Positions 1 through 6,098 of a stretch of 6,098 bases of DNA are shown piece by piece; the first letter of the stretch is position 1; every line of letters begins with the position of its first letter. The DNA is taken from positions 1 through 6,098 of the forward strand of contig DNLZ01000231.1 in the NCBI GenBank assembly GCA_003488325.1, given 5' to 3'. The position numbers and the translations under genes are program-made. The stretch is from Planctomycetaceae bacterium (GTDB taxonomy: Bacteria; Planctomycetota; Planctomycetia; Pirellulales; UBA1268). The notes under the pieces are model-generated. The model was not told the origin of the DNA. It saw only the letters and a list, made by a program, of their open reading frames with translations, and ran no database searches.

Positions 1-37
1 CCCCCCTCGCCTCGTCGTTGCCGTGTGCCGCGACGAC

Positions 38-67
38 GCGCCAAGGCTTTCACCCGCTTCCTGGCGC
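38..67 (-). terminator. Possible hairpin terminator after the decarboxylase gene
   Basis: An inverted repeat GCGCCA (38-43) / TGGCGC (62-67) can extend inward by two G-C pairs (45-46 with 60-61) past a one-base bulge. Read on the minus strand it starts 29 bases after the decarboxylase stop codon, a suitable place for a transcript end. No T-tract follows it, so it is not a canonical rho-independent terminator, and short GC stems arise easily by chance in DNA this GC-rich. The rest of 1-95 shows no gene I can support. Confidence 0.25.
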
Positions 68-95
68 ATGCGTCGCCGGATCGCGCGGGGGATCG

Positions 96-1229
96 TCACC
101 GGTTGATGTGGACGACCTTCGCCGGAGGGAAGCCGTTGAAGTGGGTGCTGCTCGCCGCCGAGTACGCGCCGATGTTCTCGCTGTAGAGATAGTCGCCGAT
201 CTCGAGGTCGGGCAACTGCTCGGCGAGGCTGATGGTGTCGAGGGCGTCGCACGTCGGTCCGAACACCGCGCAGATCTGTTTGGTGCCACGCTTGAACGAC
301 TTGAGGTGGTAGGTGCAGTGGTCGAAGATCACGCCGGAGAAGGTGTGGTACACGCCGTCGTCGACGTAGTAGGAGAGCCGCTCGTTGCGCACGGCCTTGC
401 CGATGATCTTGCAGACCGCCGTGCCCGCGGACGCGACGAGGAAGCGGCCGGGCTCCGCGAGGATCTCGATCTCGCTCGGAAAGAGGCGGTTGATCTCGTG
501 GTTGATCTTCCGCGCGAGCGCCGAGAATTTGGGGACCGTCGCGTCGTACGCCGCTGGAAAGCCACCGCCGATGTCGAGCAGCTTGAGGTTGAAGCCGCGG
601 GTCTTCGCCTCGGCGAAGACGCTGGCCGAGAGGTTGATCGCCTGGATGTAGTTCTCGGGGTTGGTGCACTGGCTGCCCACGTGGAAGGAGATCCCCTCCA
701 CCACGAGACCGTGGTCGTGCGCACAGCGGATCAGATCGACCGCCTCGCCCGGCAGGGCGCCGAACTTGCTCGAGAGCTCCACCATCGAGCCCGTGTTGGG
801 CACCCGCAGACGCAGGGCGAGCCCGGCACGGGGAGCGTGCTTCGCGATCTTGCGCACCTCCTCCTCGTTGTCGTACGTCACCAGCGGCCGGTACTGGTCG
901 AGCTCGCGGAGCGTCTCGATCGGCTTGATCGGATTGGCATAGATGATCTTGTCCCAGATGAAGTCCTGTCGCTGCTTCGCCGGGAGCTTCGCGATGTTCT
1001 CGTGGACCGTGTGGAACTCCTGCATGCTCGCGACGTCGAAGCTGCCGCCGAGCTCGTAGAACGTCCGCACGATCGCCGGATCGCTGTTGACCTTCACCGC
1101 GTAGTAGACCTGCACGCGCGGAAAGTGCTTCCGGAAGAGCGCGTAGTTCTTCCTCAACTCGGCGTGATCGACGATGAAGAGCGGGGTGCCGTGCTTCGCG
1201 GCCAGCTGCAGCAGGGTCTTCTGGTTCAC
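96..1229 (-). CDS. odc: Ornithine decarboxylase, fold-III PLP type
   Basis: Predicted cytosolic enzyme that decarboxylates L-ornithine to putrescine, the entry step of polyamine synthesis. It belongs to the alanine-racemase-fold (DapDC/eukaryotic ODC-like) family, not the large E. coli SpeC type. In the 377-aa product, YYAVKVN (42-48) carries the PLP lysine K46; HVGSQ (183-187), GGGFP (221-225) and EPGR (259-262) form the cofactor-phosphate and barrel motifs; YVDDGVY (288-294) is followed by D303 in the substrate-specificity region; FGPTCDALD (323-331) supplies the catalytic C327; YSENIGAYS (349-357) closes the site. The GPTCD-x-LD form and D303 favour ornithine over diaminopimelate; a dual lysine/ornithine enzyme cannot be excluded. 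I chose GTG at 1229 because family homology begins two to four residues later; an ATG at 1394 would add 55 low-complexity residues and overlap folP. No clear Shine-Dalgarno precedes it. It is divergent from folP. Confidence 0.9.
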   Translation of the reverse strand: MNQKTLLQLAAKHGTPLFIVDHAELRKNYALFRKHFPRVQVYYAVKVNSDPAIVRTFYELGGSFDVASMQEFHTVHENIAKLPAKQRQDFIWDKIIYANPIKPIETLRELDQYRPLVTYDNEEEVRKIAKHAPRAGLALRLRVPNTGSMVELSSKFGALPGEAVDLIRCAHDHGLVVEGISFHVGSQCTNPENYIQAINLSASVFAEAKTRGFNLKLLDIGGGFPAAYDATVPKFSALARKINHEINRLFPSEIEILAEPGRFLVASAGTAVCKIIGKAVRNERLSYYVDDGVYHTFSGVIFDHCTYHLKSFKRGTKQICAVFGPTCDALDTISLAEQLPDLEIGDYLYSENIGAYSAASSTHFNGFPPAKVVHINR

Positions 1230-1366
1230 GGGGAGGTCGAGTCCGGGAGGGTGCGGGGCGGAAAGGACGTCAGTACGATAGTCGATCCCGGGCGCCACGG
1301 CGGCCCGCCGGCGGGAGGATCGCGGCGCGGCGGGCGTCCCGGACCCGCATGATGTCCGTTTCGTGA
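1230..1366. promoter_or_regulatory. Divergent intergenic region, odc/folP, with 12-bp palindrome
   Basis: This 137-bp gap separates the two divergent starts and must hold both promoters. A perfect 12-bp palindrome, CCCGCCGGCGGG, lies at 1304-1315 near the middle and could be an operator, though in DNA this GC-rich chance is a serious alternative. A weak -10-like TATCGT on the minus strand (1275-1280) would give the decarboxylase a leader of about 40 bases, but I see no matching -35. No recognisable riboswitch, and no strong Shine-Dalgarno for either gene. Confidence 0.35.
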
Positions 1367-2263
1367 GTGCCCGTGTCGGTGCCGCATCATCCACCGGGTC
1401 CGGTCACCTGGCGTCTGCGGACGACATCGCTGCCGCTGCCCGTCGGCACGGGCGACCGCCGGCCGCTCGTGATGGGGATCGTCAACGTCACGCCCGACAG
1501 TTTCTCGGACGGAGGACGGCACCTCGACCCGGGAGCCGCGGTCGCCCACGGGCTCCGGCTCGTCGCCGAGGGCGCCGACGTGCTCGACGTGGGTGGCGAG
1601 AGCACGCGACCGTTCGCGGATCCCGTCGCCGCGGACGAGGAGTGGCGTCGGGTGGGCGAGGTGGTGCGCCGCCTGGCCGCCGAGGGGGGCGTGCCGGTAT
1701 CGATCGACACGTCGAAGGCCGCGGTCGCGCGGCGCGCCCTCGACGCGGGCGCCGAGATCGTCAACGACGTCACCGGCCTCGAGGGGGACCCGGCGATGCC
1801 CGCCGTCGTGGTCGCCGCGGGCGCCGGAGTCTGCGCGATGCACATGCGCGGCACGCCCCGCACGATGCAGATCGATCCGCGGTACGACGACGTCGTCGCC
1901 GAGATCCGCGCCTACCTCGCCCTCCGACGCGACGCGCTCGTGTCGGCCGGTGTCGCACCGGAGCGGATCTGCCTCGATCCCGGCATCGGATTCGGCAAGA
2001 CGCACGACCACAACATCGCGCTCATGCGCCACGCCGACCGGTTCCTCGACCTCGGTTCCCCGATCCTCGTCGGCCATTCGCGGAAGGGTTTCCTCGGCAA
2101 GGCGATCGAGCGCCGCCAGGGGCGGCCGGCGACCGTCGAGGAGCGCGACGCCCTCACCGCCGCCACGGCCTGCGGCCTCGCGACGGCCGGCGTGCACGTG
2201 ATCCGGGTCCACGCGGTGGGACTCGTGCGGGCGGCGCTCGACGTCAGCCCGGCGTCCAGATGA
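1367..2263 (+). CDS. folP: Dihydropteroate synthase
   Basis: Condenses 6-hydroxymethyl-7,8-dihydropterin pyrophosphate with p-aminobenzoate to give dihydropteroate in folate synthesis; it is the sulfonamide target. The 298-aa product is of usual length and carries all the family's TIM-barrel motifs in order: MGIVNVTPDSFSDGG (36-50, with metal-binding N40), DVGGESTRP (74-82), SIDTSK (112-117), NDVTG (133-137), CAMHMRGTP (156-164), DPGIGFGKT (204-212), SRKGFLG (238-244, with pterin-site K240) and RVH (280-282). Two positions differ from the commonest consensus: F83 where GESTRP is usually followed by Gly, and A283 where RVHD is common. Three in-frame GTG codons (1367, 1373, 1379) are possible starts; the first follows an in-frame TGA directly. 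No good Shine-Dalgarno is visible. The last 20 bp overlap the convergent gene on the other strand. Confidence 0.96.
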   Translation: MPVSVPHHPPGPVTWRLRTTSLPLPVGTGDRRPLVMGIVNVTPDSFSDGGRHLDPGAAVAHGLRLVAEGADVLDVGGESTRPFADPVAADEEWRRVGEVVRRLAAEGGVPVSIDTSKAAVARRALDAGAEIVNDVTGLEGDPAMPAVVVAAGAGVCAMHMRGTPRTMQIDPRYDDVVAEIRAYLALRRDALVSAGVAPERICLDPGIGFGKTHDHNIALMRHADRFLDLGSPILVGHSRKGFLGKAIERRQGRPATVEERDALTAATACGLATAGVHVIRVHAVGLVRAALDVSPASR

Positions 2264-4442
2264 CCTTCTTTTCGCCGGACGGCGGATCCTGGCGGGCACT
2301 GCCCCCAGGGGTCCAGATTCCGCCGGCCTCGGGCGCCGCCGTGCCCGTCACGGCGGGGGCGGCACGCGGCGCACCGCCTCCGGCCGCCGCGAGCGCCGAC
2401 AGGTCGATGCCGGCCTCGGCAAGCACCTCGGCGAACGCCTGCAGCACCTGCGGATCGCGGCCGTGGTCGCGCCGCATGTGCTCGAGGAGCCGGACGAACT
2501 CGGCCTGATCGCCCCGCTGGAGCCGCACCCGCACCTCGGCGACGTCGAGCATGCCGTCGTTCGCCTTGAGCGCGGCGGCGATGCGCCGCAGCTCGCCGAT
2601 GATCTCGAGACGGCGGACGCTCGTGGGCGCCCGCTCCTCCAGCACGCCGAGCGCGGCCCACCGATCCTCGGGCGTGGCATCGGGCCGGGCCGCGAGCGCC
2701 GTGGCGGCCAGACCGGCCGCCCGCTCGAAGCCGGCCTCGCCCGCCGTCACGAGCACGCCGCGCAGCTGGTCCGGTTCCACGCCACCCATGTCGAGGCGGT
2801 GCCACCGCAGCGGTGGCAATTCGTCGAGCGGTCGCGCGCAGGAGATCGTCGCCGCGGGCGCGAGGCCGAGGCTGACGCGAATCGCATGCCAGGCCCGGGT
2901 CGCCTCGTCGTACCGTGCCGTCGCCTCACCCTCGCCGACGAGCGCCTCGACGCGGCGCCTCCCCTCGACATCCGCGACCGCCTCGCGCGGCGTGCGGCCG
3001 AGCAGTTCGGGCAGTGCCGTGACGGGCCACTCGGTCGCGAAGCGTTCCCAGAGCGCGACCCGCTGACGCTCGATCGCGAGGTCGAACGCGCAGCATTCGC
3101 CCGGCTTCGGTGCCGCGGTCGGTGCCGCCTCGGGCATCACCTGAAACTGCGCCGCAAGCAGCCACGCGGCGGGCGTCGCGCCCGGAATGCTCGCGATCTC
3201 ACCGGCATCTCCGAATCGGCAGCCGAGCAGGGACTCGGCCACGGGGCGGGCCGCGGCGACGTCGGGAGAGAATCCCTGCAGGACGGCCTCGGGTTCGCGG
3301 TCGGTCTGCCGACCGAAGACGAGCAGGCTCGCGAGGAGCCGCGGCGGTGCGGAGGGTGCCACGGCCTGTTCGTACACGCGCCAGACCGACCGCGGCGGCA
3401 CCGCGCCGCGCCCCGTCCACTGGCTGCGGTCGATCGCGGCGGCATCGACGCGCGGATCATGCCGCAGCCGATCCTCGAGCAGTTCCAGCGCCGTCACGCC
3501 CTCCTCTCCCGCCGGCACCACGAGCGGCGCGGACGCCGTCGCGTAGCGCACGTGCGGCGAACGATCGGGATCGGCCTCGGTCTCCAGAGCGATCGCGCGG
3601 CCGACCGCCTCGACCGCGTCATCGGCCCCGAGGTCGGGCATACGGGCCACCGCGAGCCAGGCCTCCGACGCCTCCACCGGCCGAGCGAGCTGCTCGCAGA
3701 TGAGCGCGATGTTGGCGAAGAGCGGCCGCGACTCGCCCGCCACGCCCCGCAGGCTGCGGAAGGTGGTGAGCGCCTTCGAGAGCCTCCACTGCCGGGCATG
3801 GCCGAGCGCGGTGTCGAATTCAAACCGCCACGGAGAATCCCCGTCGAGGGGCTCGAGCGGCGGCTGGCTGCGGAGTGCCGGCGGCACACCGGCCGAGCCG
3901 ATGATCGCGCCGAGAAGCCGCAGCTCGTCGGCCGGCACGAGTCCCTTCTCGGCAAGCCACTCGACGATCCCCTGCGCGAAGCCCACGTGGCCGCCCTGCG
4001 CGGCCGCCTGCACGAGCGTCTCGGCGATCCGCACGATCTCCTGAACAGGCAGCGTCGCGGTGTCGTCGGATCGGCCGAGCGTCTCGCGACAGCGATCGAA
4101 CAGGGCCGCCGCCTCCTGGAAGCGGCCCGACACCACCTCCGTGACGGCGGCCTGGCCGAGGGCGAGCGGATTTTCCGGACATGCCTCGAGGAACCGCGCG
4201 GTCGTCGTCGCCGCGGCACCGAACTGCCGGGTGGAAAGCTCCAGCTTCGCCTGCAGCGACAGCAGGCATGCCCGGCCGGGATGCTTGTCGGCGAGGCGTC
4301 GCACCTGATCGAGCGCCGCCGACGTCTGATCGCCGCCGACGAGGGTCTCGAGCTGTTCGAGGTCGCCGACCAGGTCGGCGCAGCAGAACTTGATTTTCTT
4401 GCCCGTGCCGCCCGGGCAGGGCGCGTACGTGTCGATGGTCAT
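2244..4442 (-). CDS. TPR-like protein with degenerate SEC-C motif, function unknown
   Basis: I do not recognise a specific function. The 732-aa product has no signal peptide or membrane segment and is probably cytosolic. Residues 9-21 match the SEC-C zinc motif (usual form CPCGSGKKxKxCC) but read CPGGTGKKIKFCC, so the second cysteine is Gly11 while C9, C20 and C21 remain. Residues about 40-120 and 205-290 are amphipathic alpha-helical repeats rich in Ala, Leu and Arg, of TPR-like character. The middle (300-550) is poorly defined, with a CC pair at 450-451; another helical stretch spans 565-685. An Ala/Pro/Gly-rich tail ends in two IWTPG copies. ATG 4442 was chosen because it puts the SEC-C motif at the extreme N-terminus, as is common in this kind of protein; ATG 4463 would add seven residues. 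It is divergent from the sigma-54 activator and overlaps folP by 20 bp at the 3' end. A scaffold or protein-interaction role is plausible but unproven. Confidence 0.85.
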   Translation of the reverse strand: MTIDTYAPCPGGTGKKIKFCCADLVGDLEQLETLVGGDQTSAALDQVRRLADKHPGRACLLSLQAKLELSTRQFGAAATTTARFLEACPENPLALGQAAVTEVVSGRFQEAAALFDRCRETLGRSDDTATLPVQEIVRIAETLVQAAAQGGHVGFAQGIVEWLAEKGLVPADELRLLGAIIGSAGVPPALRSQPPLEPLDGDSPWRFEFDTALGHARQWRLSKALTTFRSLRGVAGESRPLFANIALICEQLARPVEASEAWLAVARMPDLGADDAVEAVGRAIALETEADPDRSPHVRYATASAPLVVPAGEEGVTALELLEDRLRHDPRVDAAAIDRSQWTGRGAVPPRSVWRVYEQAVAPSAPPRLLASLLVFGRQTDREPEAVLQGFSPDVAAARPVAESLLGCRFGDAGEIASIPGATPAAWLLAAQFQVMPEAAPTAAPKPGECCAFDLAIERQRVALWERFATEWPVTALPELLGRTPREAVADVEGRRRVEALVGEGEATARYDEATRAWHAIRVSLGLAPAATISCARPLDELPPLRWHRLDMGGVEPDQLRGVLVTAGEAGFERAAGLAATALAARPDATPEDRWAALGVLEERAPTSVRRLEIIGELRRIAAALKANDGMLDVAEVRVRLQRGDQAEFVRLLEHMRRDHGRDPQVLQAFAEVLAEAGIDLSALAAAGGGAPRAAPAVTGTAAPEAGGIWTPGGSARQDPPSGEKKVIWTPG
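2247..2318 (-). repeat. Duplicated IWTPG motif at the protein C-terminus
   Basis: The SEC-C/TPR protein contains IWTPG at residues 709-713 (2304-2318) and again as its last five residues, 728-732 (2247-2261), separated by 14 hydrophilic residues. The two copies differ in three of five codons (Thr, Pro and Gly third positions), so the match is stronger in protein than in DNA. This suggests a short linear motif, perhaps a docking tail. The second copy lies almost wholly inside the overlap with folP's final codons. Confidence 0.6.
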
Positions 4443-4490
4443 GGAGCGGAATGTACCAGACATCCGCCACGTTCCCACATGCGCGGCCGG

Positions 4491-4519
4491 TTGCCCGGCA
4501 TCGTCTGTCCCTGCATACT
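4491..4519 (+). promoter_or_regulatory. Possible sigma-70-type promoter of the activator gene
   Basis: TTGCCC (4491-4496) and CATACT (4514-4519) each match four of six bases of the -35 and -10 consensus, and the spacing is exactly 17 bp. It lies in the 171-bp gap between the divergent SEC-C/TPR and activator genes and points at the activator. Transcription would begin near 4526, giving a leader of about 88 bases. On the minus strand only a weak TACATT close to ATG 4442 is visible for the other gene, with no good -35. Matches are by eye only. Confidence 0.35.
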
Positions 4520-4526
4520 CCACCAC

Positions 4527-4563
4527 GGCTCCGGTGTGGTGTGGCGGCGGACACCGACGAGCC
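4527..4563 (+). promoter_or_regulatory. Stem-loop in the activator's 5' leader
   Basis: GGCTC (4527-4531) pairs with GAGCC (4559-4563) and CGGTGT (4532-4537) with ACACCG (4551-4556), giving an 11-bp stem with a two-base bulge (4557-4558) and a 13-base GC-rich loop. It begins about where the predicted transcript would start and ends 50 bases before the GTG start. It could stabilise the mRNA, modulate translation, or in DNA form an operator dyad. It matches no riboswitch class I know. Confidence 0.4.
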
Positions 4564-4613
4564 TCGACCTCGGCGACCGTCCCTGCGCGGGCCGCCAGCC
4601 ACGTGAGCCGCCC

Positions 4614-6005
4614 GTGCACCAGCCGCGCATTCTCATCCTTGATCCACTCGGCCCCGAGGCCCTGCCCTACGGCCGTCTCGCCGCGCGGCTCCAGCCGCTC
4701 GAGGTGCGGGTCGAGACGTCCCTCGACCGAGCGCTCGTGACCCTCGCGCGCGACGCCTGGGATCTCGGGGTCGTCACGGCCCGGTCGGGCCCTTCTGCGG
4801 ATGTCCTCTACCGCGCGCTTCGCAAGGCCGACCCGCAGATCCCGATGGTGGTCATCGATCCGAGGCCCACGGTCGACACGGCCCGTGCCTGCCTACAGGC
4901 CGGGGCGGGCGACTACCTCGCCATCGATCGCGTGGACACCGATCTCGAGGACGCGCTCGTTCGCCTCTCCAGTGTGGCGCGGCACCGCGCCGCGGAGGAG
5001 GTGCTCAGGCGCGCCGTGGAGCGGCCCTACTCGTTCGAGGGATTCCTGGGTGAGAGCCCGGCGATGCAGCAGGTGTACTCGATCATCGACCGGATCGCCG
5101 GGAGTTCGGTGGACGTGCTCGTCACGGGCGAGACCGGCACGGGCAAGGAGCTCGTGGCCCGTGCGATCCACACGCGCAGCCGCCGCGCCACGGGGCCCTT
5201 CGTGCCGATCGACTGCGGGGCGATCCCCGACGCGCTCATGGAGAGCGAGCTGTTCGGCCACGAACGGGGCGCCTTCACCGGGGCCGATGCCAGGCGCATG
5301 GGGCTGATCGAGGTCGCCGACGGGGGCACGCTCTTCCTCGACGAGGTGGCCGAGCTGCCGCTGCCGCTGCAGGCCAAGCTGCTCCGGGTGCTCCAGGAGC
5401 GACGGGTGCGCCGCGTCGGCGCCCGCCAGGAGAACCCGGTCGATGTGCGGGTCGTCGCCGCCACCTCGCGCGCGATCGACCAGATGGTGGAGCAGGGGGA
5501 GTTCCGCCGCGATCTCTTCTACCGGATCAACGTCGTGCGGATCGACCTCCCGCCGCTGCGGCTCCGGGGCGACGACATCGGCCTGCTCGCCGAGCACTTC
5601 GCCAATCGCGCCGCCCAGGAGGCGGGGCGCAGCGTGCGGGGCCTGTCCACCGACGTCTACCAGGTGCTCAGGGGCTACCCCTGGCCGGGCAACGTGCGGG
5701 AGCTCCACAACGTGGTCCGCCGCGCGATCGCGATGACGCGGTCGCCGATGGCCGGGATCGACGATCTGCCCGACGAGATCGTGGCCGCGGCAGGCCGCCA
5801 CTCCGGCGCCGAGGCCGGCACGGTGGGGTTCTTCGCCCAGCGGGCCGACCACGTCGCCCGCTTCGAGCGGCAGTACCTCACCGACCTGCTGACGCGTCAC
5901 CTTGGCGACGTGTCGGCGGCGTCCCGGGAGGCACGCCTCCCACGCGGCACGCTCTACCGCCTCATGAAGGGGCACGGACTCGACGGTGCGTCGTTCCGGA
6001 AGTGA
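4614..6005 (+). CDS. Sigma-54-dependent activator with pseudo-receiver domain
   Basis: Bacterial enhancer-binding protein of the NtrC group: it would bind upstream DNA and use ATP to open sigma-54 RNA polymerase promoters. In the 463-aa product, residues 5-120 form a receiver-like fold, but the phospho-acceptor position is T55, the acidic pair is reduced to D10-P11, the switch Thr is D82 and the KP lysine is I104, so phosphorylation looks impossible. The AAA+ domain (about 143-375) is intact: Walker A GETGTGKE (172-179, K178), sigma-54 contact loop GAFTGA (219-224), Walker B TLFLDE (239-244), FRRDLFYR with likely Arg fingers R298 and R304, and YPWPGNVREL (355-364) with sensor-II R362. A Fis-type HTH occupies about 420-456. 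GTG 4614 fits the start of the first beta strand; in-frame GTGs at 4536 and 4539 would add about 25 residues. No Shine-Dalgarno is evident. No partner histidine kinase gene lies in the window. Confidence 0.93.
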   Translation: MHQPRILILDPLGPEALPYGRLAARLQPLEVRVETSLDRALVTLARDAWDLGVVTARSGPSADVLYRALRKADPQIPMVVIDPRPTVDTARACLQAGAGDYLAIDRVDTDLEDALVRLSSVARHRAAEEVLRRAVERPYSFEGFLGESPAMQQVYSIIDRIAGSSVDVLVTGETGTGKELVARAIHTRSRRATGPFVPIDCGAIPDALMESELFGHERGAFTGADARRMGLIEVADGGTLFLDEVAELPLPLQAKLLRVLQERRVRRVGARQENPVDVRVVAATSRAIDQMVEQGEFRRDLFYRINVVRIDLPPLRLRGDDIGLLAEHFANRAAQEAGRSVRGLSTDVYQVLRGYPWPGNVRELHNVVRRAIAMTRSPMAGIDDLPDEIVAAAGRHSGAEAGTVGFFAQRADHVARFERQYLTDLLTRHLGDVSAASREARLPRGTLYRLMKGHGLDGASFRK

Positions 6006-6012
6006 TCGCGAA

Positions 6013-6087
6013 AGGGACAGGCACCGTTTGCGACAGCGTGAGGTGGCACTGCTGCGTCCTCGCACGCACACCGAGCCAGTCCCTGGC
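6013..6087. repeat. Inverted-repeat element with nested hairpins, REP-like
   Basis: AGGGACAGGC (6013-6022) and GCCAGTCCCT (6075-6084) are inverted copies with one mismatch. Inside them GCGTG-AGG (6036-6043) pairs with CCT-CG-CACGC (6058-6067) as an 8-bp stem with a two-base bulge. At the right end GCCAG-TCC-CTGGC (6075-6087) is a small perfect hairpin that competes with the outer stem. It begins eight bases after the activator's stop codon, so it may act as a transcript end. From memory, a GGGACAGGCACC core recurs between genes in planctomycete genomes, sometimes near IS200/RAYT-type transposases; I could not check this. No coding sequence is supported in 6006-6098. Confidence 0.45.
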
Positions 6088-6098
6088 ACGGTCGTGGC

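Noticed and set aside
18..1352. 444-codon plus-strand open frame opposite the decarboxylase
   Set aside because: It is antisense to a gene with clear catalytic motifs, and its Val/Asp/Glu/Arg-rich composition is typical of a mirror frame in high-GC DNA.
1230..1394. N-terminal extension of the decarboxylase to ATG 1394
   Set aside because: The 55 extra residues are Arg/Ala/Ser/Pro-rich, lie outside the family homology and would overlap the folP start.
2463..4613. Long plus-strand open frame in phase with and upstream of the sigma-54 activator, which would make a protein of about 1180 residues
   Set aside because: It runs antisense through nearly the whole SEC-C/TPR gene and is Arg-rich without any domain; it is a GC-rich shadow frame. 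Homology begins just after GTG 4614.
6041..6062. Possible sigma-54 promoter (TGGCAC at 6044-6049)
   Set aside because: The -24 half matches, but no TTGC follows at the required spacing.
4893..6089. 398-codon minus-strand open frame opposite the activator
   Set aside because: Antisense shadow of the AAA+ gene with no recognisable domain; its start lies within the 3' repeat.
1..6098. CRISPR array, tRNA, rRNA, insertion sequence, defence or phage system
   Set aside because: No regularly spaced repeats, cloverleaf, rRNA motifs, transposase or defence-domain motifs were seen on either strand; the four genes account for nearly all of the window.

Overview
The window is very GC-rich (roughly 70 % by eye) and carries four complete, tightly packed genes of bacterial type. 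The best guess for the source is a planctomycete, perhaps Pirellulales-like. This rests on the large TPR protein with a SEC-C-like N-terminus, weak or absent Shine-Dalgarno sequences with GTG starts, a lineage-style dihydropteroate synthase, and a structured 3' repeat that resembles ones I recall from planctomycete genomes. This is inference; there is no rRNA or taxonomic marker in the window.

Layout, left to right: (1) a minus-strand fold-III PLP-dependent decarboxylase, most likely ornithine decarboxylase (96-1229), which makes putrescine; (2) a 137-bp divergent intergenic region (1230-1366) with a 12-bp perfect palindrome; (3) plus-strand folP, dihydropteroate synthase of folate synthesis (1367-2263); (4) a minus-strand 732-aa protein of unknown function with a degenerate SEC-C zinc motif at its N-terminus, TPR-like helical repeats and a duplicated IWTPG motif at its C-terminus (2244-4442), overlapping folP tail to tail by 20 bp; (5) a 171-bp divergent intergenic region (4443-4613) with a plausible sigma-70-like promoter and a strong leader hairpin reading rightward; (6) a plus-strand sigma-54 activator (4614-6005) with an intact AAA+ domain and Fis-type HTH but a receiver-like N-terminal domain that has lost its phospho-acceptor Asp, switch Thr and Lys; (7) a 93-bp tail (6006-6098) holding an inverted-repeat element with nested hairpins.

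The two metabolic genes (polyamine and folate) are divergent neighbours with no obvious shared pathway. The SEC-C/TPR gene and the sigma-54 activator are also divergent and could share control, but no sigma-54 promoter consensus was found by eye in the window, so the activator's targets probably lie elsewhere. I see no CRISPR array, tRNA, rRNA, insertion sequence, phage gene or defence system. The features most worth a second look are the phosphorylation-dead receiver on an otherwise intact sigma-54 activator, the SEC-C motif with one missing cysteine, the duplicated C-terminal motif, and the structured repeat at the right edge.
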